Below, piece after piece: positions 16,286 through 24,902 of a DNA stretch of 38,845 bases. Source of the stretch: Nitrososphaerota archaeon. Lineage in GTDB: Archaea; Thermoproteota; Nitrososphaeria; Nitrososphaerales; UBA183. Every line of letters starts with the position of its first letter. Position 1 is the stretch's first letter. The DNA lies in contig JAFMAA010000007.1 in the NCBI GenBank assembly GCA_029785235.1, forward strand, positions 1 through 38,845, written 5' to 3'. The notes under the pieces were generated by a model that saw only the letters and a program-made list of their open reading frames with translations, did not search any database and was not told where the DNA came from. The position numbers and the translations under genes are program-made.

Positions 16286-17617
16286 TCAGTCATCTGAGCC
16301 GCGAAGTACGCTGCAGCTTGTTGGAGAGACAGGGAGGTCACACGCAACCTGCACGTTGGCACCCTGGGATGCGATGACGTGGACGCCATAGACCTGCCCG
16401 GAGAGGATGGACGGGATCAGGATGCCTCCTGACTGACCGACCGGGATCTCGCCGACGAATGTGAGGACCACGCACTGGCCGGCCGAAAGGACAAGGCCGT
16501 GGGCCCCGCTCTCGCCGAAGTCTCCGGAGACCAGTTGCATCTTCAGCGCGACGCATCCGGTACCGGACACCGTGGAGTTCACGGGGACGAATACCAGCTG
16601 GTCCGCATGCTCAGCCTCGCAGCCGTCGTGCTGGTGGCTGTCGTGATTGTTGCTCCCTGGCGTGGCGTTGTCGCTCGAGTTAGAACCATTCGAGGCCGTG
16701 TTCGTCTGGGTGGTCGTCGAAGAGCCTGGGTTCCCATCACCTTGAGGCGGTCCATCGCTGGAGTTGCTGTTGTGCGTCGGGCAGGAGAGCCCTGCCGCTG
16801 TGAAATTGCCGTGGATCCCTATGGCGTTGAGGACCACCGGGATGCTCCCGGTGTTGTTGACCTGGACTGAGATGGTGGTGGTGTTCAGATGGACTGACAG
16901 GGCGCTTAGCTGGGCGCTCAGGTTGCCCTGGGCGTGCTGGAGCTGGCTTTGGTCCTCCGAGCTGAGGTGCTGCCTGAATCCTATCTGGTCCTCGTTGTCG
17001 TTCGCAGCCCCCGCCGTCCTGATGATGCCGACCGCCGACGGGATCATCTGGTAGCCGGTGGACGTGCTCAATATCACGGGGTTGAGCTGAAGGAGCGCGA
17101 AGCTGTTCCCAGCGAGTGACACCGGCCTTCCCAAAGTCACGGTCAGCGAGTTCCCGCCGGTAGCCAGGGTGACCGTTGACGAAGTCCCGTTGACGTCGAT
17201 TTTGATGCTGGTCACGTTGAGGGTGAAGGAGTAGATGATGGAAGCGTTGGGGAGCTTAGCCAATGCGATGGTCTGTGAGATGTTCTGAAGGCTGAGCAGG
17301 TCGAGCGTCGCGGACCCGCCCTGAGGGATGACCGTCAGGGTCGTTACAGTCTGCTGGCCCCCCGACGCCGGTTCCCCCGCAAGCAGCCCTATTGACGAGT
17401 AAGTCAGGTTGAGAGAGGTCGTCCCCTTGGGGACGGTAGGCGGGTCGGTGAGTTGGATGGCCAGCTGGGCCGATGTGCCCCCCTGGGTCCCCGAAGTTCC
17501 GGTGGTTGTGGTTGCGCCGAAGTTTACGCCCAGATACAGCGTGGATGAGACTATGATGATCGCAGCCACCGCTATGGCGGCCGCAGTGTACTTCAGTGCT
17601 TGTTTTCCTACTGACAT
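16286..17617 (-). CDS. secreted or anchored DUF4382-type surface protein
   Basis: 443 residues from ATG 17617 (a GTG two codons upstream is possible). An N-terminal membrane helix (KYTAAAIAVAAIIIVSSTLYLG) is followed by a Thr/Gly linker and AQLAIQLTDPPTVPKG, the start of a DUF4382-like beta domain, where 'L(T)DPP/DAP' is typical. Residues 285-335 form a Ser/Asn/Gly/His-rich low-complexity linker, and a second beta domain with several Cys follows. Many NxS/T sites suit N-glycosylation. It faces the outside of the cell. On the minus strand AGCAATATCC about 30 bases upstream can serve as its TATA box. Confidence 0.7.
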   Translation of the reverse strand: MSVGKQALKYTAAAIAVAAIIIVSSTLYLGVNFGATTTTGTSGTQGGTSAQLAIQLTDPPTVPKGTTSLNLTYSSIGLLAGEPASGGQQTVTTLTVIPQGGSATLDLLSLQNISQTIALAKLPNASIIYSFTLNVTSIKIDVNGTSSTVTLATGGNSLTVTLGRPVSLAGNSFALLQLNPVILSTSTGYQMIPSAVGIIRTAGAANDNEDQIGFRQHLSSEDQSQLQHAQGNLSAQLSALSVHLNTTTISVQVNNTGSIPVVLNAIGIHGNFTAAGLSCPTHNSNSSDGPPQGDGNPGSSTTTQTNTASNGSNSSDNATPGSNNHDSHQHDGCEAEHADQLVFVPVNSTVSGTGCVALKMQLVSGDFGESGAHGLVLSAGQCVVLTFVGEIPVGQSGGILIPSILSGQVYGVHVIASQGANVQVACDLPVSPTSCSVLRGSDD

Positions 17618-17729
17618 CGGCACACCTGTCTAGGGGCGCCCGGATATTGCTAGGCCCTTGAACCTCCGCCCAGCGGACCCCTGCCTGCCTTTCAAAGAGC
17701 TTGAATGCGCCGTCTCATGCCAAGGACCT

Positions 17730-18170
17730 TCATCTCCACGAAGCGAGCCGTCGCCACACCCTGGCCGTCTCGTACCACACCACCGCCACCAGGGCGAGGG
17801 AGGCCAAGATCAGCAACGGGACGTAGGACACCGAGCCGTAAGACATCGCGGAAAAGTAGCCTACCAGCAGGGTGAACAGCACAGAGACGAAGAGGAGCTG
17901 TGGGACGACGACCGCGCCCACCTTCACATATCCCTCAAGGATCTGCCCTGCAGCGTCCTTGGACGCCAGGTACCTCCCATAGTTGTCCTGGGCGGCGTAT
18001 CCGCCGTCGATAAGGCGCTTCAGATGGTATGAGGCGAGGGAGGCGGTGGAGAACCCCAGGCCCGACTGGACGTCCTTCAGCTCGCACGGCCCATGCTGGA
18101 GCACGTAGAGATAGACCCGGAGGGTGTTCCCCCTCACCTCAGGGCCCGACCCCTGGACCTGTTTGCTCAA
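17730..18170 (-). CDS. winged-helix regulator with two membrane helices
   Basis: 146 residues. Residues 10-70 are a winged helix (RVYLYVLQHGPCELKDVQ, then FSTASLASYHLKRLIDGGYA). Residues 82-140 form two hydrophobic helices (VPQLLFVSVLFTLLVGYFSA and YVPLLILASLALVAVVWY). Membrane-tethered DNA-binding proteins of this build are common in archaea and may pass a membrane signal to transcription. It lies between the surface-protein gene (same strand, about 110 bases on) and the glycan operon; either could be its target. CGTTAAATCG near 18205-18214, read on the minus strand, is a plausible promoter. Confidence 0.7.
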   Translation of the reverse strand: MSKQVQGSGPEVRGNTLRVYLYVLQHGPCELKDVQSGLGFSTASLASYHLKRLIDGGYAAQDNYGRYLASKDAAGQILEGYVKVGAVVVPQLLFVSVLFTLLVGYFSAMSYGSVSYVPLLILASLALVAVVWYETARVWRRLASWR

Positions 18171-18333
18171 GCCTAGTCTGCTCCCTCTCCAGACCGCGAT
18201 TTAACGATAGAGTCCTTTGGAAGGCAAACGCTGACCCTCGCCCTCATACGGCTCGCGCTGAGGGACCGATTGGGAGAGGACCCGAGGCGCAGCCCCTCGC
18301 CGCCAGAGACGACCTCTGAAGGCCCTTTGTCCC

Positions 18334-19464
18334 CTATCGGCCTGGAACGCTGTCGCGCCGCCGTGCAGCCACCACGAATGCCGTCCCGGCGATTACCGCT
18401 CCGACCGCGAAGACCCCCGGGAGACCAGCCGTCGGTATCAGGGCTACCGCCAAGGCGGGCGACAGGACCTCCGCTCCCCCAGAGGAAGCCTGGAAGGCAT
18501 AGCTGGCATTGATGACGTCCGCCGTCTCCACGGATCTGAAGGCGAGGAAGTTCGCGACGGGGAAGACCATGGCGTGCGGTATGCTGAACAGGAGCATCCC
18601 TGCCACGAACACAGGCCAGGATGGGGCGAGGGCGACACACGTCGCAGACGCCGTGAGGAAGCCTGCCGAGACCATGAGGACCCTACCAGGGTCCTTGGTA
18701 GTACCGATGGAGGCGTAGCGAATCGCAGCAGACGCCAGGAACACCAGGGTGAAGAGGAGGAACGCCTCCCCGGGAGAGAACCCGAACCTCTCTTCGGCAT
18801 AGACGCCGCCGTATGAGAGGAAGACAGGGAGGAGGAGCGAGTACAAGAGGTTCACCATGAAGGCGCGCCTGAATATCGGCCTCCGCAGGGCTCGCGCCCA
18901 GGCCGCCATGGAGGGGACAGGGGGCTTCGGGCGCCCCACAACGTCCCTTCTGCCTACCCAGGCGCCGGCGACCCCCAGGGCTGAGACGAGGGCGAGGGCC
19001 TCAAAGACCCCTGAGAAGCCGTAGAGCTCGAGCACCCCGTAGGCCACCAGGGGACCAAGGACGAGCCCGATGCCCAGCGCCGTGGAATAGACCCCGAGCC
19101 CCGTGGAGGGCCGCTCCGGCGCCGAGTCCATGTGCATGACGGCGGAGAGCAGAGGCTGGGGGAGCCCCATGCCTGCCCCGGCCACCAGGACTCCGAGCGA
19201 GAGAGGGGCGTAGGGGGCCCTCAAACCTAGGACAAGCATCGAGGCACCCAGAATAAGGAAGCCGCCCGCGGAAGAGACTGACTGGTCCCTCACGGCGAGG
19301 GTGGCCGCCGCAGCCCCGACCCCGTTCCCGAGCCAGAGCAGGACGACGAACACGCCCGCTTCAGAAGGGGTCGCGCCCAAGGAGATGGCGTACAGTGGGA
19401 TGACTATCGCCAAGGACGACGTCAGTAGCCGCAAGGAGAGGGCGATGGTGAATCCTGTACGCAT
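18334..19464 (-). CDS. MFS transporter, 12 helices
   Basis: About 376 residues from ATG 19464; a TTG eight codons earlier is possible. Twelve hydrophobic helices in two halves are seen, with motif-like loops RDQSVSSAGG after helix 2 and a basic central loop (WVGRRDVVGRPKPPV). The best general match is the multidrug/sugar-efflux group of the major facilitator superfamily. It follows the glycosyltransferase gene by 36 bases and ends an operon that starts with the UDP-sulfoquinovose synthase-like gene, so it may move a sugar or lipid-linked intermediate; that is inference. Substrate unknown. Confidence 0.78.
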   Translation of the reverse strand: MRTGFTIALSLRLLTSSLAIVIPLYAISLGATPSEAGVFVVLLWLGNGVGAAAATLAVRDQSVSSAGGFLILGASMLVLGLRAPYAPLSLGVLVAGAGMGLPQPLLSAVMHMDSAPERPSTGLGVYSTALGIGLVLGPLVAYGVLELYGFSGVFEALALVSALGVAGAWVGRRDVVGRPKPPVPSMAAWARALRRPIFRRAFMVNLLYSLLLPVFLSYGGVYAEERFGFSPGEAFLLFTLVFLASAAIRYASIGTTKDPGRVLMVSAGFLTASATCVALAPSWPVFVAGMLLFSIPHAMVFPVANFLAFRSVETADVINASYAFQASSGGAEVLSPALAVALIPTAGLPGVFAVGAVIAGTAFVVAARRRDSVPGR

Positions 19465-19500
19465 GTACCCACGGCCCGACGGAATCAATTCTAGTTGCGC

Positions 19501-20604
19501 TCACTCCCCGAGGTGGTACACCTCTCTGAGCGCCCTCCCGACTTTCTCAGGTGAAAACAACGCCGCGGCCCGTCTCTTCGCATTCCTCCCCATCTCTTCC
19601 CTCGTCGTGGAGTCGTCGACGAGCCTCTGCAGATGTCCTCGCAGGCCATCTTCGTCTCCAGCCTCGTAGAGTAGCCCGGAGACACCGTCTTCGACCACCT
19701 CGGCGATGGGTGGTATCTTCGTCGCGACTACAGGGATCCCCCTCCTCATGGCGTCGACGACTGCCAGGGCGAAGGCGTCCGCCCTCGTGGGAAGAACAAA
19801 GATGTCTGTGGCCGGCCAGACCTCGTCCCGAAGGGCGGCTCCGGCGAGGCTGTCTGACTGCCTGATTCGCGGGTCAGATCTGACGATGTCCCTGGCCTCC
19901 GGCGTGCCCAGGGGGCCTACGAACGTCAGACAGCATCCGGCGCCCCCCTTGAGCGACCTGAAGGTCCGGAGGGCGGCGTCCCCTCCCTTCCTCCTGAACT
20001 CCCTCCCGATGTACAGAATGTTACACCCTTGGTGCTGACGCCTGAAGTCGACTGTCTCGAAGGGGGGAGGTATCACGAAGACCTTCGAAGGGTCGACACC
20101 GTCCTCGACGAAGCCACTCTTCGCCCACTCGGACCAGGTGACCGCGCCGGCGCACCAGTTTGAGTTCAGATAAGACGAGAACCCTTCGTTGGCTAGGCGG
20201 CGCACCCTCCCGCCGATGTTGTTGTACCTCAGCATGAACTGACCGAAGGATTGGTCACTCTCGTGGATCCAACGGCAGCCGTACTTCCTGACGTCCCAGA
20301 AGAATGAGTGGATGATGGCCGCCCCCTTCTGGTCGATCGGGATGAGGTGCTCCAGAGCGAAGCGAGCCGCCCCCAGGGCGACATTCGCAGGATTGAACTC
20401 GTAGCTGGCCGCCCGCTTCGGATATTTCAGCCGGTCGGTCGTGAGCCTGTATCTCACCCCGGCGGGGGGGTTCATGAGCCTTCTGAGCGCACCTGTCCTG
20501 AGCCCGCCCGTGAGAGGGTCCGTGGGGGCGACGAGGAGGCAGTTCAGGCTGCGGGACGTCCTTGCCGTCTGCCCGTCGGCGGCCTCTTCGTGTGTGTCTT
20601 CCAA
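19501..20604 (-). CDS. GT4-family glycosyltransferase
   Basis: 367 residues. The C-terminal half has the GT-B fold of GT4 enzymes: VFVIPPPFETVDF, NILYIGREFRRKGGD, CLTFVGPLGTPEARD, DIFVLPTRADAFALAVVDAM and IPVVATKIPPIAEVV. The usual ExxxxxxxE pair is replaced by Ala and Asp (FALAVVDAM), a notable change in the donor-phosphate site. It transfers a sugar from a nucleotide donor at the cytoplasmic face. The gene starts four bases after the stop of the UDP-sulfoquinovose synthase-like gene, so that product may be its donor. Confidence 0.82.
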   Translation of the reverse strand: MEDTHEEAADGQTARTSRSLNCLLVAPTDPLTGGLRTGALRRLMNPPAGVRYRLTTDRLKYPKRAASYEFNPANVALGAARFALEHLIPIDQKGAAIIHSFFWDVRKYGCRWIHESDQSFGQFMLRYNNIGGRVRRLANEGFSSYLNSNWCAGAVTWSEWAKSGFVEDGVDPSKVFVIPPPFETVDFRRQHQGCNILYIGREFRRKGGDAALRTFRSLKGGAGCCLTFVGPLGTPEARDIVRSDPRIRQSDSLAGAALRDEVWPATDIFVLPTRADAFALAVVDAMRRGIPVVATKIPPIAEVVEDGVSGLLYEAGDEDGLRGHLQRLVDDSTTREEMGRNAKRRAAALFSPEKVGRALREVYHLGE

Positions 20605-20608
20605 GCGC

Positions 20609-21886
20609 CTATGATGGGACCTTGGCCGCCTGGTCTTTAGCCAGTTCTATCAGCTCCTGCGACGCCGGCCAGCCCGTGAGGTCCCTCGGCAGCTGGAACG
20701 CGTCCGAGGCGATCTTCTTGCGGCCGGCCCAGGTGACCGAAGGGGCCAGCAGAGCCTTCATCTTCATGGCCCTAGGCTTGTATTTCGTCACCGTCTGGAA
20801 CATCTCCCTGATGACCTCGTCGATCTGCTTCGTCCTTGAGAAGCCCAGCGAGGGTAAGATCTTGTGCTGCACTTTGTAGTAGTGCGCCTCGCTCTCGACC
20901 CGCGGGTTCCTCACCTTCTCGAATCCCACCCTGTATCCGAACTCTTCCGCGATGTCCTTCACCTTTTCAGCCAGTTGTACCGTGTCGAACGTCTCGTCTA
21001 TCTGGTTGACGACCCTGTACTCACCTTCGGTGGGGGGGTTGTCGAGGAGCAGGCTCAGGCATTTTATGCTGTCGTAGAGGGAGAGGTAACCCCTCGTCTG
21101 CCTACCTTTGCCGTAGATGAGGAGCTTGTTGTAGACCACCGCCTGGGCCACGTACTTGTTGATAACCGTCCCCCAGATGGCGTCGAGGTCGAACCTCGTG
21201 GAGAGCGCTTCGTCGGCTATCTCCCCGGTCTGGCTCCCATAGACTACCCCCTGCATCACGTCGGTCGCCCGGAGGCCGTGGACCTTGTTGGCTAGCATCA
21301 CGTTGAAGGTGTCGAAAATCTTACTCAGATGATACCAGCTCTGCGCGGCCCTGGGGAACATAGCCATGTGTCGCCGGCCGTTCCTCCGTATCTCCACCGG
21401 GCCTTCAGTGATCTCTATGTTCGGTGTCCCGTACTCTCCCATGGTCCCCATCTTAAGGAGATGCGCTCCAGGGACGTGCCTTGTCATAGAGAAGACTATG
21501 TTCAAGTTCGTGGCTACGTTGTTCAGCTCGGTATAGAGTGCGTGCTCCTGGTCTATCATGCTGAACGGCGCGCTCCTCTGCTGTGCGAGGTGGACGACCT
21601 TCTGAGGCTGGTACTTCGAGATTACCCAGTCTACTTCTTTCGGGTCTCTGGCGTCTGCCCGGACGAAAGTCAGGTTGTCCTTCCCCGAAGCGCGGCGATA
21701 GGCTTGCACCCTGGACGAGGGGCTCCCGATTGGAACCAGCGAATCGGACCCCACCGACTCGACCAAGCGCCGTGTGACAAGGTTGTCGACCACCACGACG
21801 TTGTCGTCGGTGCGCCAGGCCAGGTTCAGGGCAAGCGGCCACCCTATGTAGCCGTCCCCCCCGAATATTATGACTGTGTCCCTCAT
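20609..21886 (-). CDS. agl3: UDP-sulfoquinovose synthase-like (SQD1/Agl3) epimerase
   Basis: 425 residues of the extended SDR type. IIFGGDGYIGWPLALNL (residues 6-22) is the NAD motif. HLLKMGTMGEYGTPN carries the Thr148-Met-Gly-Glu-Tyr-Gly block seen in SQD1 and in archaeal Agl3, and SWYHLSK gives Tyr185 and Lys189. VVHLAQQRSAPFSMID also follows SQD1. The family makes UDP-sulfoquinovose from UDP-glucose and sulfite; in Sulfolobus it feeds N-glycans of the S-layer. It heads the operon with a glycosyltransferase and an MFS permease. An ordinary nucleotide-sugar epimerase is the alternative, but the TMGEYG block argues against it. Confidence 0.85.
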   Translation of the reverse strand: MRDTVIIFGGDGYIGWPLALNLAWRTDDNVVVVDNLVTRRLVESVGSDSLVPIGSPSSRVQAYRRASGKDNLTFVRADARDPKEVDWVISKYQPQKVVHLAQQRSAPFSMIDQEHALYTELNNVATNLNIVFSMTRHVPGAHLLKMGTMGEYGTPNIEITEGPVEIRRNGRRHMAMFPRAAQSWYHLSKIFDTFNVMLANKVHGLRATDVMQGVVYGSQTGEIADEALSTRFDLDAIWGTVINKYVAQAVVYNKLLIYGKGRQTRGYLSLYDSIKCLSLLLDNPPTEGEYRVVNQIDETFDTVQLAEKVKDIAEEFGYRVGFEKVRNPRVESEAHYYKVQHKILPSLGFSRTKQIDEVIREMFQTVTKYKPRAMKMKALLAPSVTWAGRKKIASDAFQLPRDLTGWPASQELIELAKDQAAKVPS

Positions 21887-21940
21887 CGGCTCCGCCGTTT
21901 CGCCTGGACCCCCGTCAACTTGAAGAACCTCTCTAGCGGC

Positions 21941-21950
21941 CTATATATCC
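21941..21950 (-). promoter_or_regulatory. TATA box of the agl3-like operon
   Basis: GGATATATAG on the minus strand is the only AT-rich block in the gap, about 55 bases before ATG 21886; a transcript would have a leader of about 30 bases. Confidence 0.6.
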
Positions 21951-21998
21951 GCAGAGAACGCTGCGTGTGAACGCACCGTTCAGGGGCGCCTGCCGGCT

Positions 21999-22292
21999 TC
22001 AGATCGACACGCCGAAGGCTGAAAGAAAGCTTTGTGCCTTCCTGACTTCGCTGACGAATTCCCGGCCTTTGGGGGTTATGGTGTAGTATCGGTTTCCACC
22101 GTTGCTGACCTCTACAAGGAGCCCTCTCTTCTGGAGTTCGCCAAGATGCTTCATGAGCCTGTCGTGCGGGAGGTTCGCCCTCTGGATAAGCCTGGTCGTC
22201 TTCGCGTTGCCTTCTTCGTCGGCAGCGTTCAGGATGTCGAGATAGATCCTGATTGTGCTTCTCTGCTTTTCAGACTGAGCCAACTCTTCCAC
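21999..22292 (-). CDS. winged-helix regulator
   Basis: About 97 residues. STIRIYLDILNAADEEG is followed by TTRLIQRANLPHDRLMKHL, LQKRGLLVEVSNGGN and YYTITPKGREFV. This is a complete archaeal winged helix of the kind ending in 'TPKGxxF'. GTG 22292 is chosen; it overlaps the end of the membrane-protein gene by 23 bases, and a TTG at 22283 with GGAG upstream fits too. Overlap implies co-transcription and perhaps shared function with that protein. Its target genes are not visible. Confidence 0.75.
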   Translation of the reverse strand: MEELAQSEKQRSTIRIYLDILNAADEEGNAKTTRLIQRANLPHDRLMKHLGELQKRGLLVEVSNGGNRYYTITPKGREFVSEVRKAQSFLSAFGVSI

Positions 22293-22929
22293 TCCGGATA
22301 ACGAACAGGAGGAGAAGACAGAACCCCGCAAGGTTGGCCGTCCCGCCAAGGAGGTACAGGTCCCCTGACGCCAGCAGGCTCCCGAGCAGCTCGCCCAGGT
22401 GGGAGAGCGCGATGAGCGCGAAGCCTAGCAGCACGTAGAGCGACAGCCGGTTCCTCGACTCCGAGTACGCCATTGCCCCCTGGAACACAACGAATGAGAC
22501 GAGCACTAGAATCACGAGTTCCCCGGCGTCGAGGACGAGGGTACCGAAGAGGAGCGGCGTCGCCTGCAATGCGAGGAACGCTGCGGGCGTCTCCATCCCC
22601 TCAGAGGGCACCCCCCTCTGGACCCTGATGGTGTACCCGGTCCCGATAAGAAGGTAGGCAGCGGACTGCAGGACGAGGTAGACGCCTGTGGCGCCGTAGA
22701 CCAGCGCCTCCCTGTCTGCGAACCTCCCGACGTTGAACTCGGCCAGGAGGTATATCGAGCCCTGCACCAGCAGGCCCACTCCAAGCAGCATGAACCCCAC
22801 GCTGAGGAGCCTGAGGAAGCTAGAACCGGTCACCTTCCTGTACCTGAAGGCGTAGTAGCTCACTGCGAGGGCCACCAACCCGCTGATGAGGCTCAGGAAG
22901 GAGTTCTCGATGAAGTACGGGTGGACCAC
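22270..22929 (-). CDS. multi-helix membrane protein
   Basis: 219 residues with about six or seven hydrophobic helices (for example LISGLVALAVSYYAF, FLRLLSVGFMLLGVGLLVQG, LYVLLGFALIALSHLGELLG, TANLAGFCLLLLFVI). It resembles hypothetical archaeal membrane proteins that are often paired with a winged-helix gene, as here. GTG 22929 is used. No catalytic residues are obvious. Role unknown; sensing for the overlapping regulator is one possibility. Confidence 0.7.
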   Translation of the reverse strand: MVHPYFIENSFLSLISGLVALAVSYYAFRYRKVTGSSFLRLLSVGFMLLGVGLLVQGSIYLLAEFNVGRFADREALVYGATGVYLVLQSAAYLLIGTGYTIRVQRGVPSEGMETPAAFLALQATPLLFGTLVLDAGELVILVLVSFVVFQGAMAYSESRNRLSLYVLLGFALIALSHLGELLGSLLASGDLYLLGGTANLAGFCLLLLFVIRSGRVGSV

Positions 22930-23036
22930 TTTCTACGACCACCTGGCTACAGCACGGACCGGCGGATAGGATGCGTGTATGTTAGCCCTGTTTTCAAGGA
23001 GCGCCTTGCCATAGTTTTGTTGAGCGGTGATATAGG

Positions 23037-23046
23037 GATTTTTAAT
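23037..23046 (-). promoter_or_regulatory. TATA-like box of membrane protein / winged-helix pair
   Basis: ATTAAAAATC on the minus strand lies about 110 bases before the GTG at 22929. The opposite strand could also serve the aldolase gene at 23129. Confidence 0.45.
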
Positions 23047-23128
23047 GGCCACGAGCGTCCGCCTAACTTTCTCCCGGTCATGGCACGGTAGGGGGATGGA
23101 CGTATCGGGGGGGTGAGGCGGGGAGTCG

Positions 23129-24070
23129 ATGGGGGCGAGCGCCAAGGATAAGTCTCACCCTGAGGCGCCCCCGGTCCAGTTGGCCAGGCTCGCCTCTAAG
23201 GTCAAAGGGCTTTACACCGCGCTCCTGACCGCCTTCGACGACGGAGGGCGGGTGGACACTGACCGCATAGCGAAGCTTGTCCGCTTCCAGGCGTCGAAGG
23301 GGGCCGACGGTATCTTCCCATGCGGGAGCACAGGGCTCGGCCCGATGCTCACGGTCGAGGAGAGGAAGTCGGTGGCCGGGGCGGTCCTAGAAGCCTCACG
23401 TAAGAGGGTCCCGGTCGTGGTCCAGGTCGGGGCAGCCGACACCACTTCCGCGGTCGACCTGGCGAGGCACGCCGAGGACGCCGGGGCGTACGCCGTGGCA
23501 AGCCTCACACCATACTACTACAGGCCCGGGGACAGGGCCGTGGCGAAGCACTTCGAAGCACTCTCCGAAGCTGTGGAGATACCAGTCTTAGCCTACAACA
23601 TACCGCAGTTCACCGGGAACAACCTCCAGGCTAAGACGGTCGCCGAGTTAGCGAAGAGAGGCATCATCTCCGGACTCAAGGACTCTTCAAGGGACTTCCT
23701 ACACCTCATGGAGCTCGTAGACTCGGTCCCCGGCGACTTCCCGGTGATGAACGGGACCGAGGAGTACGGGCTCTTCGCGATTTACTCGGGCGCCTCCGGC
23801 CTGGTCTCCGGAGGGGCCAGCGCCATCCCTGAGCTCTTCAAATCGATGCTCACCGCGGTGCGGAGGGGGGACCACGCCGCGGCCCTGGCTGAGCAGAACC
23901 ATGTCCGAGCGTTCAAGGGGCTGGTGAGACAGAACCAGATCTCGGCATACTATGAGATACTGAGAGAGCGTGGGATGGACTGCGGGTCCCCAAGGAGGCC
24001 GCTGCTCCCTCTGGACAGGGGCGAGACGAAGAGGATCATCGACGGAATGAAAGCCCTGGGCCTCCTCTAA
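23129..24070 (+). CDS. DapA-superfamily aldolase, KDG-aldolase-like
   Basis: 313 residues, a TIM-barrel class I lyase. The phosphate/carboxylate loop reads PCGSTGLGPML (residues 64-74); GxTGLGP is the form in archaeal 2-keto-3-deoxygluconate aldolase, whereas dihydrodipicolinate synthase has GTTGE. Tyr156 (LAYNIPQF) and Schiff-base Lys184 (SGLKDSSRD) are in place. The likely reaction is cleavage of 2-keto-3-deoxygluconate to pyruvate and glyceraldehyde in the branched Entner-Doudoroff route. N-acetylneuraminate lyase or dihydrodipicolinate synthase activity cannot be excluded. No other sugar-acid gene is adjacent. It ends 4 bases inside the convergent glycosylase gene. Confidence 0.8.
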   Translation: MGASAKDKSHPEAPPVQLARLASKVKGLYTALLTAFDDGGRVDTDRIAKLVRFQASKGADGIFPCGSTGLGPMLTVEERKSVAGAVLEASRKRVPVVVQVGAADTTSAVDLARHAEDAGAYAVASLTPYYYRPGDRAVAKHFEALSEAVEIPVLAYNIPQFTGNNLQAKTVAELAKRGIISGLKDSSRDFLHLMELVDSVPGDFPVMNGTEEYGLFAIYSGASGLVSGGASAIPELFKSMLTAVRRGDHAAALAEQNHVRAFKGLVRQNQISAYYEILRERGMDCGSPRRPLLPLDRGETKRIIDGMKALGLL

Positions 24071-24648
24071 GAGAGCCGCGTGATCTCCTTGTGCCTGAAA
24101 CAGCCCATGATGTGGTCGTTCACCATCCCGGTGGCCTGCATGTGGGCGTAGCATATTGTGGGTCCTACGAAACTGAATCCCCTGGCAATCAGATCCCTGC
24201 TCATGGCCCGCGCTTCCAGGGTCGCCACGGGGATGTCATTGAGTGTCCGCCACTTGTTCGTCTTCGGCCTCCCTCCTACGAACCTCCAGATGTACTCGTC
24301 GAACGACCCGAACCCCTCCTGGACATTGACGAACGCCTTCGCGTTCTGCACCGCAGAGTTCACCTTGAGGCGGTTCCTGACGATCCCCGGGTCCGCCAGC
24401 AGACTCCGGACCTTCTGTTGGTCGTAGTTCGCCACCCGCTTCGGGTCGAACCCTTCGAAGGCCCGCCTATAGTTCTCCCGCTTCCTCAGTATCGTGTACC
24501 AGTTAAGGCCAGCCTGGGCCCCCTCAAGCACAAGGAACTCGAACAGCAGGCGGTCGTCGTGGAGGGGGACTCCCCACTCCTTGTCGTGATACTCCTGGAG
24601 GAGCGGCATGTCCAACGAAGACCAGCCGCACCTCTTCACAGGCTTCAC
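24067..24648 (-). CDS. tag: 3-methyladenine DNA glycosylase I
   Basis: 193 residues from GTG 24648, preceded by GGAGGG ten bases upstream; the frame is open further but not Tag-like. It reads KRCGWSSLDMPLLQEYHDKEWG (zinc Cys and His), LHDDRLLFEFLVLEGAQAGL with the catalytic Glu, NWYTILRKRENYRRAF, and FVGPTICYAHMQATGMVNDH near the end with the second zinc pair. It removes 3-methyladenine from alkylated DNA. It is divergent from a small zinc-finger gene. Tag is mainly bacterial, so lateral transfer is likely. Confidence 0.92.
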   Translation of the reverse strand: MKPVKRCGWSSLDMPLLQEYHDKEWGVPLHDDRLLFEFLVLEGAQAGLNWYTILRKRENYRRAFEGFDPKRVANYDQQKVRSLLADPGIVRNRLKVNSAVQNAKAFVNVQEGFGSFDEYIWRFVGGRPKTNKWRTLNDIPVATLEARAMSRDLIARGFSFVGPTICYAHMQATGMVNDHIMGCFRHKEITRLS

Positions 24649-24729
24649 GCCGCCAGACCCTCCCTTGCCCGGATTCAACCCTTCTGGTCTGAAGGAAGAC
24701 GTATACGTCGCCGTGGAGGGGCTGCGGGT

Positions 24730-24864
24730 GTGCCGGTCTGCCCAAAGTGCGGGAAGTTGATCAGCGCCAAGAAGTTCAAGAGGCACTTGGAACGGTGCGG
24801 TTCGACTCACAAGCACCACACGGCGCCACTCGCGTCGGGGGACAACTTCCTCGAGCGGGTATGA
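24730..24864 (+). CDS. small C2H2/C2HC zinc-finger protein
   Basis: 44 residues from GTG 24730, with GGAGGGG nine bases upstream. VPVCPKCGKLISAKKFKRHL then ERCGSTHKHH gives C-x2-C-x12-H-x3-C/H, a single classical-type finger; the basic helix suits nucleic-acid binding. The gene ends just before the TATA box of tRNA-Asp. Function unknown. It is divergent from tag, which may share regulation. Confidence 0.65.
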   Translation: MPVCPKCGKLISAKKFKRHLERCGSTHKHHTAPLASGDNFLERV

Positions 24865-24865
24865 A

Positions 24866-24874
24866 GCTTAAAAC
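24866..24874 (+). promoter_or_regulatory. TATA box of tRNA-Asp
   Basis: GCTTAAAAC lies 29-37 bases before the tRNA 5' end, as expected for archaeal tRNA genes. Confidence 0.6.
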
Positions 24875-24902
24875 CACCCTGTGAGCCAGCCCTTTTTCAG
24901 GT

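Noticed and set aside
19301..21970. Several plus-strand frames over the glycan operon
   Set aside because: They mirror the minus-strand genes codon for codon, have biased composition and no motifs.
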